A DNA stretch of 7,456 nucleotides from assembly GCA_010027295.1 (NCBI GenBank), contig RGVM01000117.1, forward strand, positions 1 to 7,456, written 5' to 3'. The DNA comes from Chitinophagia bacterium (lineage in GTDB: Bacteria; Bacteroidota; Bacteroidia; Chitinophagales; Chitinophagaceae). Made by a program: the position numbers and the translations under genes. Of this stretch, positions 1 through 7,015 are shown one piece after another. The notes under the pieces are model-generated. The model saw only the letters and a program-made list of their open reading frames with translations, was not told the DNA's origin and made no database searches. Within the stretch, counting starts at the first letter, position 1. Every line of letters begins with the position of its first letter.

Positions 1-1049
1 GCCGAGAGGGTCTGTTCGAGCCATGCCTTCTGCGCATCGCCCCAGATGCTCTTGCCGGCGCCGTCGGGCATGTCGTTGCGACTGCGGTACTCGCGACCCT
101 CGAGGAACCATAGCTGCAGGTCGCGCCCGAGGCGGACGGTCCGGTAGGGCTTGTCGCGCAGGGGTACGTTCTCATGCCAGATGCGGAGGCCCAGGTCCAC
201 CGTGATGTCGCCGTAGGGCTTGGAACCGGGGAAGGCGTCATCCGAGATGAGGTCGTGGTCGTCCTTCAGCATCCAGACGGGGGTTTGGGCATAGAAGGCC
301 CTAAGCGAGGGCCATCCGTCCATCGCATGCCATTTGTGGCGGGCCTTCTCGGCCGTGGTGGCCAGGGGACCGGGCTTGTCGTAGTAGACGTAGTCGCCGG
401 TCTGTACGTAGAGGTCGGGCCGCAGGGCCGCCATCGAGAGGTAGGTGTGGAAGCCCCTTGTCGAGTCGTCGAAGCTCCAGAAGTACTGGCAGGTGGAGGT
501 AGTGATGTGCAGGTCGGCCGCCAGTGCCGTATCGGGTGCCGTGCGGAAGGAGGTCTCTGTGAGGCTGATGGGGCTCCTGGGGGCCTTCCTGCCTTCCACC
601 AGGAGCCGGTAGGCGGTGCCCGGCCGAAGTCCCGCGAAATGGTGGAAGGCCGTGAAGTCGCGCTCCGGGGAGGCCTGGAGCCACCCGGAGGAAAGGGTGC
701 GTCCGTCGCCCGAGACGGTGAACCGTACCTGTCCCTCCGTTCCCGCCACGCCGCCGTCCATGCGCTCGACGGGCATCTGCTCATCGAAGCCGACCGGATG
801 TCGGAACACTTTTTCCTGTCGGCCATGCACCACGGGGTTGGGATGCGCGGAGGCGCAGAGCCTTGTCCAGGCGGTGACTTCGCGTGCCGTCACGTCCATC
901 GCCTTTGCCCCGTTGGTGAAGAAGACAGCCTGGCCCCGGACAGCCTGTGCGGATGTCACAAGGCATGCCAGGATGAGCAGGACCGCAGGGGTACGGACCG
1001 TTGCGCCATGTCCTTTGCCATGCGTGGCCGATGGATGTTGATTCGTCAT
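1..1049 (-). CDS. PhoD-like (alkaline phosphatase D family) metallophosphoesterase, exported, C-terminus outside window
   Basis: This reading frame stays open from an ATG at 1049 through the left edge, giving 349 residues without a stop, so the C-terminal part is missing. The N-terminus has a basic stretch followed by a hydrophobic core (about residues 21-36) ending in TSAQA, a likely signal peptidase I site; the protein should act in the periplasm or outside the cell. Residues about 105-170 look like the beta-sandwich N-terminal domain of PhoD proteins. The metallophosphatase core then shows STCQ (185-188), TGDYVYYD (217-224), KDDHDLISDD (262-271), LEGREYRSRND (316-326) and IWGDAQKAWLEQTL (335-348), which correspond to the PhoD-family metal-binding and core blocks. 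Family members hydrolyse phosphomonoesters or phosphodiesters; the substrate here is unknown. The LEGREYR block replaces the more usual LDTRxYR, pointing to a variant subfamily. It lies 75 nt downstream of susD on the same strand, with a terminator between. Family assignment is firm; substrate and metal are not. Confidence 0.88.
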   Translation of the reverse strand, partial: MTNQHPSATHGKGHGATVRTPAVLLILACLVTSAQAVRGQAVFFTNGAKAMDVTAREVTAWTRLCASAHPNPVVHGRQEKVFRHPVGFDEQMPVERMDGGVAGTEGQVRFTVSGDGRTLSSGWLQASPERDFTAFHHFAGLRPGTAYRLLVEGRKAPRSPISLTETSFRTAPDTALAADLHITTSTCQYFWSFDDSTRGFHTYLSMAALRPDLYVQTGDYVYYDKPGPLATTAEKARHKWHAMDGWPSLRAFYAQTPVWMLKDDHDLISDDAFPGSKPYGDITVDLGLRIWHENVPLRDKPYRTVRLGRDLQLWFLEGREYRSRNDMPDGAGKSIWGDAQKAWLEQTLS

Positions 1050-1072
1050 GCATGGAAGGTACGCAAGGGGAC

Positions 1073-1109
1073 AAAAAAAAGACCGTCCGCATGGCGGACG
1101 GCCTTTTTT
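1073..1109 (-). terminator. Intrinsic terminator after susD (possibly bidirectional)
   Basis: An 8-bp perfect GC-rich stem (1083-1090 pairing with 1094-1101) closes a 3-nt loop. On the plus strand it is preceded by eight A (1073-1080) and followed by six T (1104-1109). Read on the minus strand, this is a hairpin followed by a T8 tract, a classic Rho-independent terminator starting about 16 nt after the susD stop codon. The A-tract/T-tract symmetry means it could also work on the plus strand, but no plus-strand gene runs into it within the window. It lies between susD and the phoD-like gene, so it should reduce or block read-through into the latter. Confidence 0.85.
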
Positions 1110-1124
1110 AGATGACGATGAATA

Positions 1125-2810
1125 TCAGTAGCCGGGGTTCTGCGCGAGCTTGGCCCCGATATTCTTGTCGATCTCACCCTGCGGGATGGGCAGGAGGTTG
1201 TTGAATGTCTGCACACTGGCACGCTGGTTGACCTCGCCGTATTTCTTGACGCGGTCGAAGACGAGGCCGAGGCGCATGAGGGTGAGCATGCGGTACTCCT
1301 CGCCGTAGAGTTCGCGGACCCGTTCGTCGAGGATGTAGTCGAGACTCATCTCGGCGGCGGTGGCGAGGGGGGCCTGGGCGCGGGTTCGGATGACGTTGAC
1401 GTCGGCGGCGGCGCTGACCTTGTCACCCTTGGCGAGGTAGGCCTCGGCACGCAGGAGGTAGGTCTCAGGGAGGCGCATCACGTACTGGTCCTTGGTATAA
1501 CCGTAGATGAAGTCGCCGCCGGCATGCTTGTCGGTGCCGAACTTGGTCCAGTTGGGATAGATGTACCACATCGTGTCCTCATATGCGGTGAGGAACGACT
1601 TGGGTATGAGGGTTCCCTTGGCGTAGGCAGGCTGGCCTCCTGCGGCGGCGATGTTGGTCCCGAAGTAGAACTTGCGGCGGATGTTAGTCTCGTTGTTGCG
1701 GATGTCGGTAATGCCGCTGTTTGCCCAAACGGTCCAGTTGGAGTAGTCCGTACCTCGTATGAAGGAGGCGCCGCGGCCGACGCTGTCGGATGCGCCTGCC
1801 ACATTGAGACCGGCTTTGGCGAAGAGCCAGTGGCGGCACCAGTAGGCTCGGCCCTGCACCATCCAGTTGCCGAGGGTGGGATAGGCAATGCCGCCTCCGG
1901 GGACGTTGCGCTCGAACTGGGCCACCCAGATGGCTTCGCGGTTGCCCATCTGATAGTCGGTGTTGTTGATCTCGTGGAGATCCCAGTAGTAGTCGGTCGG
2001 CGTGCCGCGGGTGGTCATCGTCTCGGTGCGTCTTGCCCCGAAGCGCGTGTTCATGAGGTTGTAGGCGCCGTCGGTGCCGTTGATGACGCGGGTGGCGGCG
2101 GCGATGGCACCGTCGTAGTCCTTGAGGATGATGAGGATCTCGGCGAGCAGGTGGTCGGCTGCGGCGCGGACCACCTTGCCGGGCGTGGCGGTGGAGATGG
2201 GCAGGTTGGTGCGGGCGAACTCGAGGTCCTGCCGGATGAAGTCATAGCACTCGGCAGGAGTGTTGCGGACGAAGTCGACCTTGGGCTCAACTACCGGTCC
2301 CTTGAGGATGGGTACGCCCCCGAAGGCGATGTTTAGATTACGATATGCCCAGGCGCGGAGGAAGCGGCCCTCGGCCAGCAGGGCGTTCTTCTCGTCGGGG
2401 GTGATGGTGGCCAGCGGGTTGTCGACGCCGGCGATCACGGTGTTGGCGTACTTGACGATGGCGTAGTTCCAGTTCCACCACTTGGCCGACTGTGGGTCCT
2501 GCGAGTTGATCTTGGAGTAGTTGACCCAGGGCGCGTTGGGGTCGGCGATGTAGACGGTGGTGGTGGCGGCCACGTCGAAGTTGACGCCGAGGTGCCAGAA
2601 GTCGGTCCAGCCGTCGGTCGAGTTGTAGAAGTACTGCAGCTGGCGGTAGCAGGCGTTGAGGGCGAGGTCGAACTGCGACTTGGTGATGAGGGCGTTGTCG
2701 ACCGTCAGGCCGTCCTTGCGAACCTCGTTGAGGAATTCCGCGTCCTTCTTGCAGCCGCCGAGGGTGGTGGCGAGCAGCAGGGTTGCGATGACGTGTATGC
2801 GGGGTTTCAT
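1125..2810 (-). CDS. SusD/RagB family outer-membrane nutrient-binding lipoprotein
   Basis: A 561-residue protein that caps the SusC transporter on the cell surface and captures its ligand. The N-terminus is a lipoprotein signal with lipobox TLGGC, lipidated Cys20. The following KKDAE is lysine/acidic-rich, resembling the surface-export signal of Bacteroidota lipoproteins. The mature start (FLNEVRKD) and NALLAEGRFLRAWAYRNL are typical of the helical TPR-like N-terminal half. The C-terminal half carries the family signatures LPETYLLRAEAYLAKGD (from about residue 447), LDERVRELYGEEYRML (from 494) and LLPIPQGEID (from 539). The length is usual for the family. The start is the ATG that gives a short, correct lipoprotein signal. 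It follows susC after 19 nt, so the two are surely cotranscribed, and a strong terminator follows. There is no obvious Shine-Dalgarno sequence, which is common in this phylum. The ligand class cannot be read from the sequence. Confidence 0.95.
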   Translation of the reverse strand: MKPRIHVIATLLLATTLGGCKKDAEFLNEVRKDGLTVDNALITKSQFDLALNACYRQLQYFYNSTDGWTDFWHLGVNFDVAATTTVYIADPNAPWVNYSKINSQDPQSAKWWNWNYAIVKYANTVIAGVDNPLATITPDEKNALLAEGRFLRAWAYRNLNIAFGGVPILKGPVVEPKVDFVRNTPAECYDFIRQDLEFARTNLPISTATPGKVVRAAADHLLAEILIILKDYDGAIAAATRVINGTDGAYNLMNTRFGARRTETMTTRGTPTDYYWDLHEINNTDYQMGNREAIWVAQFERNVPGGGIAYPTLGNWMVQGRAYWCRHWLFAKAGLNVAGASDSVGRGASFIRGTDYSNWTVWANSGITDIRNNETNIRRKFYFGTNIAAAGGQPAYAKGTLIPKSFLTAYEDTMWYIYPNWTKFGTDKHAGGDFIYGYTKDQYVMRLPETYLLRAEAYLAKGDKVSAAADVNVIRTRAQAPLATAAEMSLDYILDERVRELYGEEYRMLTLMRLGLVFDRVKKYGEVNQRASVQTFNNLLPIPQGEIDKNIGAKLAQNPGY

Positions 2811-2829
2811 GTCGAAAGGTATTTCGGTG

Positions 2830-5800
2830 TTAGAAACTCAGGTTGGTGCCGAAGTTGATGGTCCGGAAGAGGGGGTTGGCCCTGCCCAGGGCGCCGGCAT
2901 TCTCCGGGTCCATGCCCAGCCAGTCGGTGAACAGGTAGGGGTTCTTGGCCGACAGGTAGAACCTGAGGCCGCTCATACGTAGGCGGGAGAGCAGCTTGGG
3001 GTCGAGTGCGTACTGGAGGCTGACATCCTGCAGGCGGATGAAGCTCCTGTCCTTCGGGTAGGTGTAACCGTAAGGGTTGGAGTAGTTGGGCCGCGTGAAG
3101 GTGTTGCTGGGCGTCTCGGGCGTCCAGTAGGTCTGGTTCAGCCAGTTCTGCTGCTGGTTGTTGCCGAAGGCGGTGAGGTTGTAGGTGGAGTTAGCCGCCA
3201 TGTAGTAGTTGGAGGAGCCGCCGCCGCGGATGGCGTTGAAGTTGAAGTAGAGCTGCCAGTTGCCGTAGCTGAGGGTGTTGGCGAAGCTCCAGCTGTAGCG
3301 TGGCTGCACGTAGCCTACGATGGTGCGGTCGAGGGAGTTGATTTTACCGTCGGGCTTGCCGTCGCCACGGACGGTGCCGTTGAGGTCCTGGATCTTGAGG
3401 TCGCCGGGCTTGGCGCCGAACTTGGCGATGTAGTCGGCGTCGCCTGCCTGCACGATGCCGTCGACGCGGTAATCGAACACGGCCCCGATAGGGTGTCCGA
3501 TGAACCAGCGGTTGCCCACGTCGTCATCCTCGATGCCGTCACCGTTGGCGTCGATCCCAGTAAGGCTGACGATCTTGTTGCGGTTGGCCCAGACGTTGAG
3601 GGTCGTTTCCCAGCGGAGCGCGTTCTTGTTCTTGGGGGCGAGTATGACGCCGGTGAGGGAGACTTCGAAGCCCTTGTTGTCGACGCGGCCGATGTTCGTC
3701 CTCACGGAGTTGAAGCCGGTGAGGAAGGGCAGCGAGCGGGTGAGGAGCTGGTCGGTGGTCTTGCTCTTGTAGAGGTTCAGGTCACCTGAGATGCGGTTGT
3801 CGAGGATGGAGAAGTTGAGGCCTGCGTTGAGGGTGGTGGTCTTCTCCCAGGAGAGGCGCTTGTTGGCGAGGCTGCTCTGGTAGATGAAGAGCGAGCTCGT
3901 GGTGCCGAAGACGGTGGTGCCGGAGGCGATGTTCGCTAGGGTCTCGTAGGGGTCGATGCCCTGGTTGCCGTTCTGGCCGTAGGCCATGCGAAGCTTCAGG
4001 TAGTTGACCTGCGGGAGGGCTTTGCGGAAGAAGTCCTCCTGGCTGATGGCGTAGGCCACGGCGCCTCCGTAGAAGTCGGCGAACTTGTTGCCCGGGGCGA
4101 AGGCGGAGTAGCCGTCGCGGCGGTAGTTGACGGTGAGGTAGTACTTGTCGTCGAAGTTGTAGTTCATCCGGCCGAGGTAGGCGAGGTTTGCCAGCTCGCT
4201 GATGGTGGACGACACGCGCTGATTGGCGGGGTTGCCCAGGTTGAGGCCGTAATAGCCGAGCACGGTGGTGCCTGCGCTTGCGAAATCGCTGGCCGAGGTG
4301 CCGACGCGCGAGTTGGTGCTGTAGTCGCGCTGGTAGCCGGCGAGGGCGTCGACGCTGTGGCGGCCGAAGAGCCGCTTGTAGGTCAGAAGGTTCTGTATCT
4401 CCCACGCGTTGGTGGTGAGGTGTGCCATGCTGCCGTAGGTGCTGGCCAGGTACTTGGCGGGGTTGGCGATGTCGGCCGGGTTGTCGGGGTTGATGAAGTA
4501 GGTCTCATGCCGGAAGCTGCCGCTGGTGAACTCCGACTTGTATTTATTTATGTTGATGCGGTAGTTGAGGCCCTTTACCTTGGGGACATCTGCGCTGAGG
4601 TAGCCGATGATGCGGTTGCTGGTGTACTTCTCCAGGTTGTCATCGTAGAGGCCGGGGCTGTTGGCATCGCCCCAGTAGGGGTTGATGAGGTTGGCGGGCG
4701 TGGGGTAGCGGTCGAGGATGCGGCGCGCCTCGTCCTTCCACTTGTAGGCATAGGGGGTGCCGATGGTGGCCTGCGCCATGTCGGGCGGCGTGCCGGAGTA
4801 GTCGCGGGAGGCGTGATAATAGCTGATGCCGTAGTCGAGCCAGTCGGTGATCTTGGCGTCAAGCTTTGCGGTGACGGTGTACTTGGTGAAGTTGTCGTTG
4901 TCGAGCACCCCCTTCTGCCGCAGGTAGCCGGCTGAGACGTAGTAGTTGACATTATCGGAGCGTCCGGAGACGTTCACGTTGAGGTCGTTGAGCGGGGCGG
5001 GCTGAGTGACTTCCTTGAGCCAGTCGATCTGCTGGCCGGCCTTGTAGGCGATGACCTCTTTCGCGTCGAGCACCTTCTCGACGGACAGGTCGGCCTGTCC
5101 GGCGAGGCGGCGGTTGTCGGTCCGCCATTTTATGAAGTCCTCGCCCTTGCGCATGTCTGGCCTTGTTGTCCAGCTCTGGACGCCGTAGTTGTTGGTGACG
5201 TTGATCTGGGGCTTGCCGGTCTTGCCGCGCTTGGTGGTGATCATGATGACCCCGTTGGCGGCGCGAGAACCGTAGATGGCGGCGGCGCTGGCATCCATGA
5301 GGATGTCAAAGGAGGCGATGTCCTGCGTGTTGATCTCGTTGAGGCTGCCTCCGAAGATGACCCCGTCGAGCACGATCAGCGGAGCGTTGGAGGCCGCCAG
5401 GGAGCGTTGGCCGCGGACGAGCACCGAGGGGGCACCGCCCGCGACGGCCACTGCGCCGATGTTCACACCGGGCGTGCCCTGAATGGCCTGCAGGGGACTG
5501 ATGTTCGTGATGGTCGAGACGGGCGTGCCTTCAATATTGACCTTTCGCACGGCACCCGTGAGGTCCTTCTTGCGCTGCGTGCCGTAGCCGACGACGACGA
5601 CCTCGTTGAGGCTTGCCGACTCGGCGGGGAGATCCACGGTCACTTCGCTGCGGCCCTTCACGGAGAGGCTGCGTGTCGCGAAGCCGGTCGAGGAGATGGT
5701 GAGGACCGCGTTGTCCGACACCTGGAGGCTGAAGCGTCCCGATGCGTCGGTGGCAGTGCCCCTTCCGGTACCGGAGACGACGACGCTTGCTCCCGAAACG

Positions 5801-5952
5801 GGCTTGCCCGCGGCATCGCGCACGACGCCGGTGACGGTCTTCTGCTGCGCATGCAGCACCGTCAGCGTGCATGCGAGGAGCGCGGAGAGGAGGATCCTGG
5901 GCATGGTCCGCGAAAGGAAGCGGAGGGGCCCCTGAGGGTTCGATGCGTGCAT
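2830..5952 (-). CDS. SusC/RagA family TonB-linked outer-membrane transporter
   Basis: A 1040-residue TonB-dependent beta-barrel that imports the ligand captured by SusD, using energy from the inner-membrane TonB complex. In order: signal peptide (core MPRILLSALLACTLTVLHA, cleavage near residue 35); a carboxypeptidase-regulatory-like domain (about 38-109, starting KTVTGVVRDAAGKPVSGA); the hallmark EVVVVGYGTQ (117-126), which includes a TonB-box-like stretch; the plug, with LIVLDG (192-197) and DASAAAIYGSRAANGV (220-235) leading to ITTKRG; then the barrel, ending in FGTNLSF with the terminal Phe used in barrel assembly. No N-terminal STN signalling domain is present. The frame is open up to an ATG at 6000, with other ATGs at 5982 and 5904. 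I prefer 5952 because a promoter-like -7 box (6003-6010) abuts the 6000 codon and 5952 gives a normal signal peptide. The product is certain, the start less so. It is the first gene of the susCD unit and divergent from araC. Confidence 0.96.
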   Translation of the reverse strand: MHASNPQGPLRFLSRTMPRILLSALLACTLTVLHAQQKTVTGVVRDAAGKPVSGASVVVSGTGRGTATDASGRFSLQVSDNAVLTISSTGFATRSLSVKGRSEVTVDLPAESASLNEVVVVGYGTQRKKDLTGAVRKVNIEGTPVSTITNISPLQAIQGTPGVNIGAVAVAGGAPSVLVRGQRSLAASNAPLIVLDGVIFGGSLNEINTQDIASFDILMDASAAAIYGSRAANGVIMITTKRGKTGKPQINVTNNYGVQSWTTRPDMRKGEDFIKWRTDNRRLAGQADLSVEKVLDAKEVIAYKAGQQIDWLKEVTQPAPLNDLNVNVSGRSDNVNYYVSAGYLRQKGVLDNDNFTKYTVTAKLDAKITDWLDYGISYYHASRDYSGTPPDMAQATIGTPYAYKWKDEARRILDRYPTPANLINPYWGDANSPGLYDDNLEKYTSNRIIGYLSADVPKVKGLNYRININKYKSEFTSGSFRHETYFINPDNPADIANPAKYLASTYGSMAHLTTNAWEIQNLLTYKRLFGRHSVDALAGYQRDYSTNSRVGTSASDFASAGTTVLGYYGLNLGNPANQRVSSTISELANLAYLGRMNYNFDDKYYLTVNYRRDGYSAFAPGNKFADFYGGAVAYAISQEDFFRKALPQVNYLKLRMAYGQNGNQGIDPYETLANIASGTTVFGTTSSLFIYQSSLANKRLSWEKTTTLNAGLNFSILDNRISGDLNLYKSKTTDQLLTRSLPFLTGFNSVRTNIGRVDNKGFEVSLTGVILAPKNKNALRWETTLNVWANRNKIVSLTGIDANGDGIEDDDVGNRWFIGHPIGAVFDYRVDGIVQAGDADYIAKFGAKPGDLKIQDLNGTVRGDGKPDGKINSLDRTIVGYVQPRYSWSFANTLSYGNWQLYFNFNAIRGGGSSNYYMAANSTYNLTAFGNNQQQNWLNQTYWTPETPSNTFTRPNYSNPYGYTYPKDRSFIRLQDVSLQYALDPKLLSRLRMSGLRFYLSAKNPYLFTDWLGMDPENAGALGRANPLFRTINFGTNLSF

Positions 5953-6142
5953 GGCAGTCGGTTTGTGGGTTTTGGCGGGCATGCGCAATTCGCATCCCAT
6001 ATCAAATTAACTGCTATTCAAGAGCGCCTCGGACGGAATCGATGGCGAAATCATGTACGATTTTGGCATATTGAAAAACCCCCTTCCGGACAGGTTCCGC
6101 GAGACCGGAAATCTCAGTAACATGCACCTGCATTTCCGAGCC
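5953..6142. promoter_or_regulatory. Divergent intergenic control region between susC and araC
   Basis: This gap of about 190 bp is the only sizeable non-coding stretch and must hold the promoters of both divergent genes. It is more AT-rich than the flanking genes, especially 6001-6080. An open frame continues from araC back to an ATG at 6053. Its codons there (ATA, TTG, AAA, GGA, AAT, AGT, CGA) differ from the GC-ending codons of the araC body, suggesting non-coding DNA. Copies of TTCCG lie at 6084, 6095 and 6134, and the reverse complement CGGAA at 6034 and 6106; those at 6084, 6095 and 6106 are exactly 11 bp apart. TTCCGG (6084-6089) and CCGGAA (6105-6110) form an inverted repeat. These could be operator sites for the adjacent regulator, but this is only suggestive. 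Confidence 0.5.
6003..6010 (-). promoter_or_regulatory. Candidate -7 box of a Bacteroidota promoter for susC
   Basis: On the minus strand this reads TTAATTTG, matching the Bacteroidota -7 consensus TAnnTTTG at all but one defined position, in the most AT-rich part of the gap. Transcription would start a few bases downstream, around 5993-5998. That falls at or just past the upstream ATG at 6000 and leaves a leader of about 40 nt before the preferred susC start at 5952. I do not see a clear -33 TTG at the expected 19-21 nt spacing, so the promoter may depend on an activator, or the match may be chance. Confidence 0.33.
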
Positions 6143-7015
6143 ATGAAACCCATCTTCCTGAAGATAGACTCGGGCAGCAGCTACATCATCCGCGAGCAGG
6201 TGGTGGCGCATGTCCGCAGCCGCTGCTACTACCACCCGCAAGTGGAACTGGTGTACTTTGAGCGAAGCGATGGCATGGCCATCATCGGCGACAAGGTACA
6301 GGCCATCGAGGAGGGAGACCTGTTCCTACTGGGCAGCAACATTCCGCACCTCTTCCGCAACGACGAGAAATTCCTCAACCGGAAGCTGCCTGTCCGCATC
6401 CTCGTGCTGCACTTCACACCCGACCTCTGGGGCCGCGACTTCCTTGAACAGCCTGACATGAAGCCAGTGAGGGAGCTACTGCAGAAGGCTCAACGGGGAC
6501 TGGTGCTGAAGGGAGCCGGTCAGTCGGAACTGCCCTCGCTGATGCGGCGCATGCTCGAGGCGAAGGGTCCGGAAAGATTCATTTTGCTGCTGCAGGCACT
6601 GTCACAGCTGGCCAGGACGAGGCAGCTGCGCCCACTGCTGCCGCCGGGCTTCACCGCGGAGACGGACGACCCGAACGAGGACCGCCTCAACGACGTGTAC
6701 GCGTTCACGCTGCAGAACTTCCGCAGGAAGATACAGACACGTGAGATCGCGTCGGTGGCCCACCTCAGCGAACACTCTTTCTGCCGCTACTTCAAGAACA
6801 AGACGGGCAAGACCTACACGGCCTTCCTGCACGAGGTACGCATCCGGCAGGCCTGCAAGCTCCTGTCGGAGTCGAGCCTTAGCATCTCGCAAGTGATAGA
6901 GGAGAGTGGCTTCGTCAACTACTCCAACTTCTTCCGATACTTCAAACAGGTGACGGGCCGCACGCCGGCCGAGTTCCAGAAGCTGAGCCTGGAGGCCGAG
7001 ATCAGGGATAGATGA
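6143..7015 (+). CDS. AraC-family transcriptional regulator with N-terminal cupin-like sensor domain
   Basis: A 290-residue cytoplasmic DNA-binding regulator. Residues about 1-100 form a cupin-type ligand domain: YYHPQVELVYF (29-39) matches the usual HxHPxxEL start, and GDLFLLGSNIPHLF (58-71) is the second conserved barrel block. The C-terminal ~95 residues hold two helix-turn-helix motifs: REIASVAHLSEHSFCRYFK (200-218) and ISQVIEESGFVNYSNFFRYF (248-267), followed by the family signature KQVTGRTPAEFQK. The start at 6143 (MKPIFLKI) is typical of Bacteroidota relatives. In-frame ATGs at 6053 and 6122 exist, but the sequence there has atypical codons. Divergent placement next to susC makes it the likely regulator of susCD, probably responding to an imported substrate fragment; this is inferred from position. 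Its stop codon lies inside the 3' end of the convergent phyH-like gene. Confidence 0.93.
   Translation: MKPIFLKIDSGSSYIIREQVVAHVRSRCYYHPQVELVYFERSDGMAIIGDKVQAIEEGDLFLLGSNIPHLFRNDEKFLNRKLPVRILVLHFTPDLWGRDFLEQPDMKPVRELLQKAQRGLVLKGAGQSELPSLMRRMLEAKGPERFILLLQALSQLARTRQLRPLLPPGFTAETDDPNEDRLNDVYAFTLQNFRRKIQTREIASVAHLSEHSFCRYFKNKTGKTYTAFLHEVRIRQACKLLSESSLSISQVIEESGFVNYSNFFRYFKQVTGRTPAEFQKLSLEAEIRDR

Noticed and set aside
781..1092. Minus-strand frame starting at 1092 with a signal-like N-terminus
   Set aside because: It starts inside the terminator hairpin, uses a different frame from the phoD-like protein, and loses all similarity; the true frame starts at 1049.
174..1115. Long plus-strand open frame (313 codons) opposite the phoD-like gene
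   Set aside because: It is antisense to a gene with clear PhoD motifs, runs through the terminator hairpin, and has low-complexity composition without a recognisable domain; long antisense frames are expected in GC-rich DNA.
1524..2336. Plus-strand open frame (270 codons) opposite susD
   Set aside because: Its translation is a Val/Gly/Ala-rich mirror of the susD codon pattern with no domain; susD itself is unambiguous on the other strand.
3782..4405. Minus-strand open frame (207 codons), rich in Arg/Gln/Pro/Leu, within susC
   Set aside because: This is a frame-shifted shadow on the same strand as susC; the in-frame protein there is a continuous TonB-dependent barrel.
4357..4935. Plus-strand open frame (192 codons) within susC
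   Set aside because: Val/Gly/Ala-rich shadow of the susC barrel region, with no family signature or upstream signals.
5407..6120. Plus-strand open frame (237 codons) spanning the susC N-terminus and the intergenic gap
   Set aside because: It is antisense to the conserved plug and signal peptide of susC, crosses the promoter region, and has no recognisable domain.
6053..6142. N-terminal extension of the AraC regulator from ATG 6053
   Set aside because: The 30 extra residues use codons unlike the rest of the gene and precede the usual MKPxF start of such regulators; more likely leader DNA, though not excluded.
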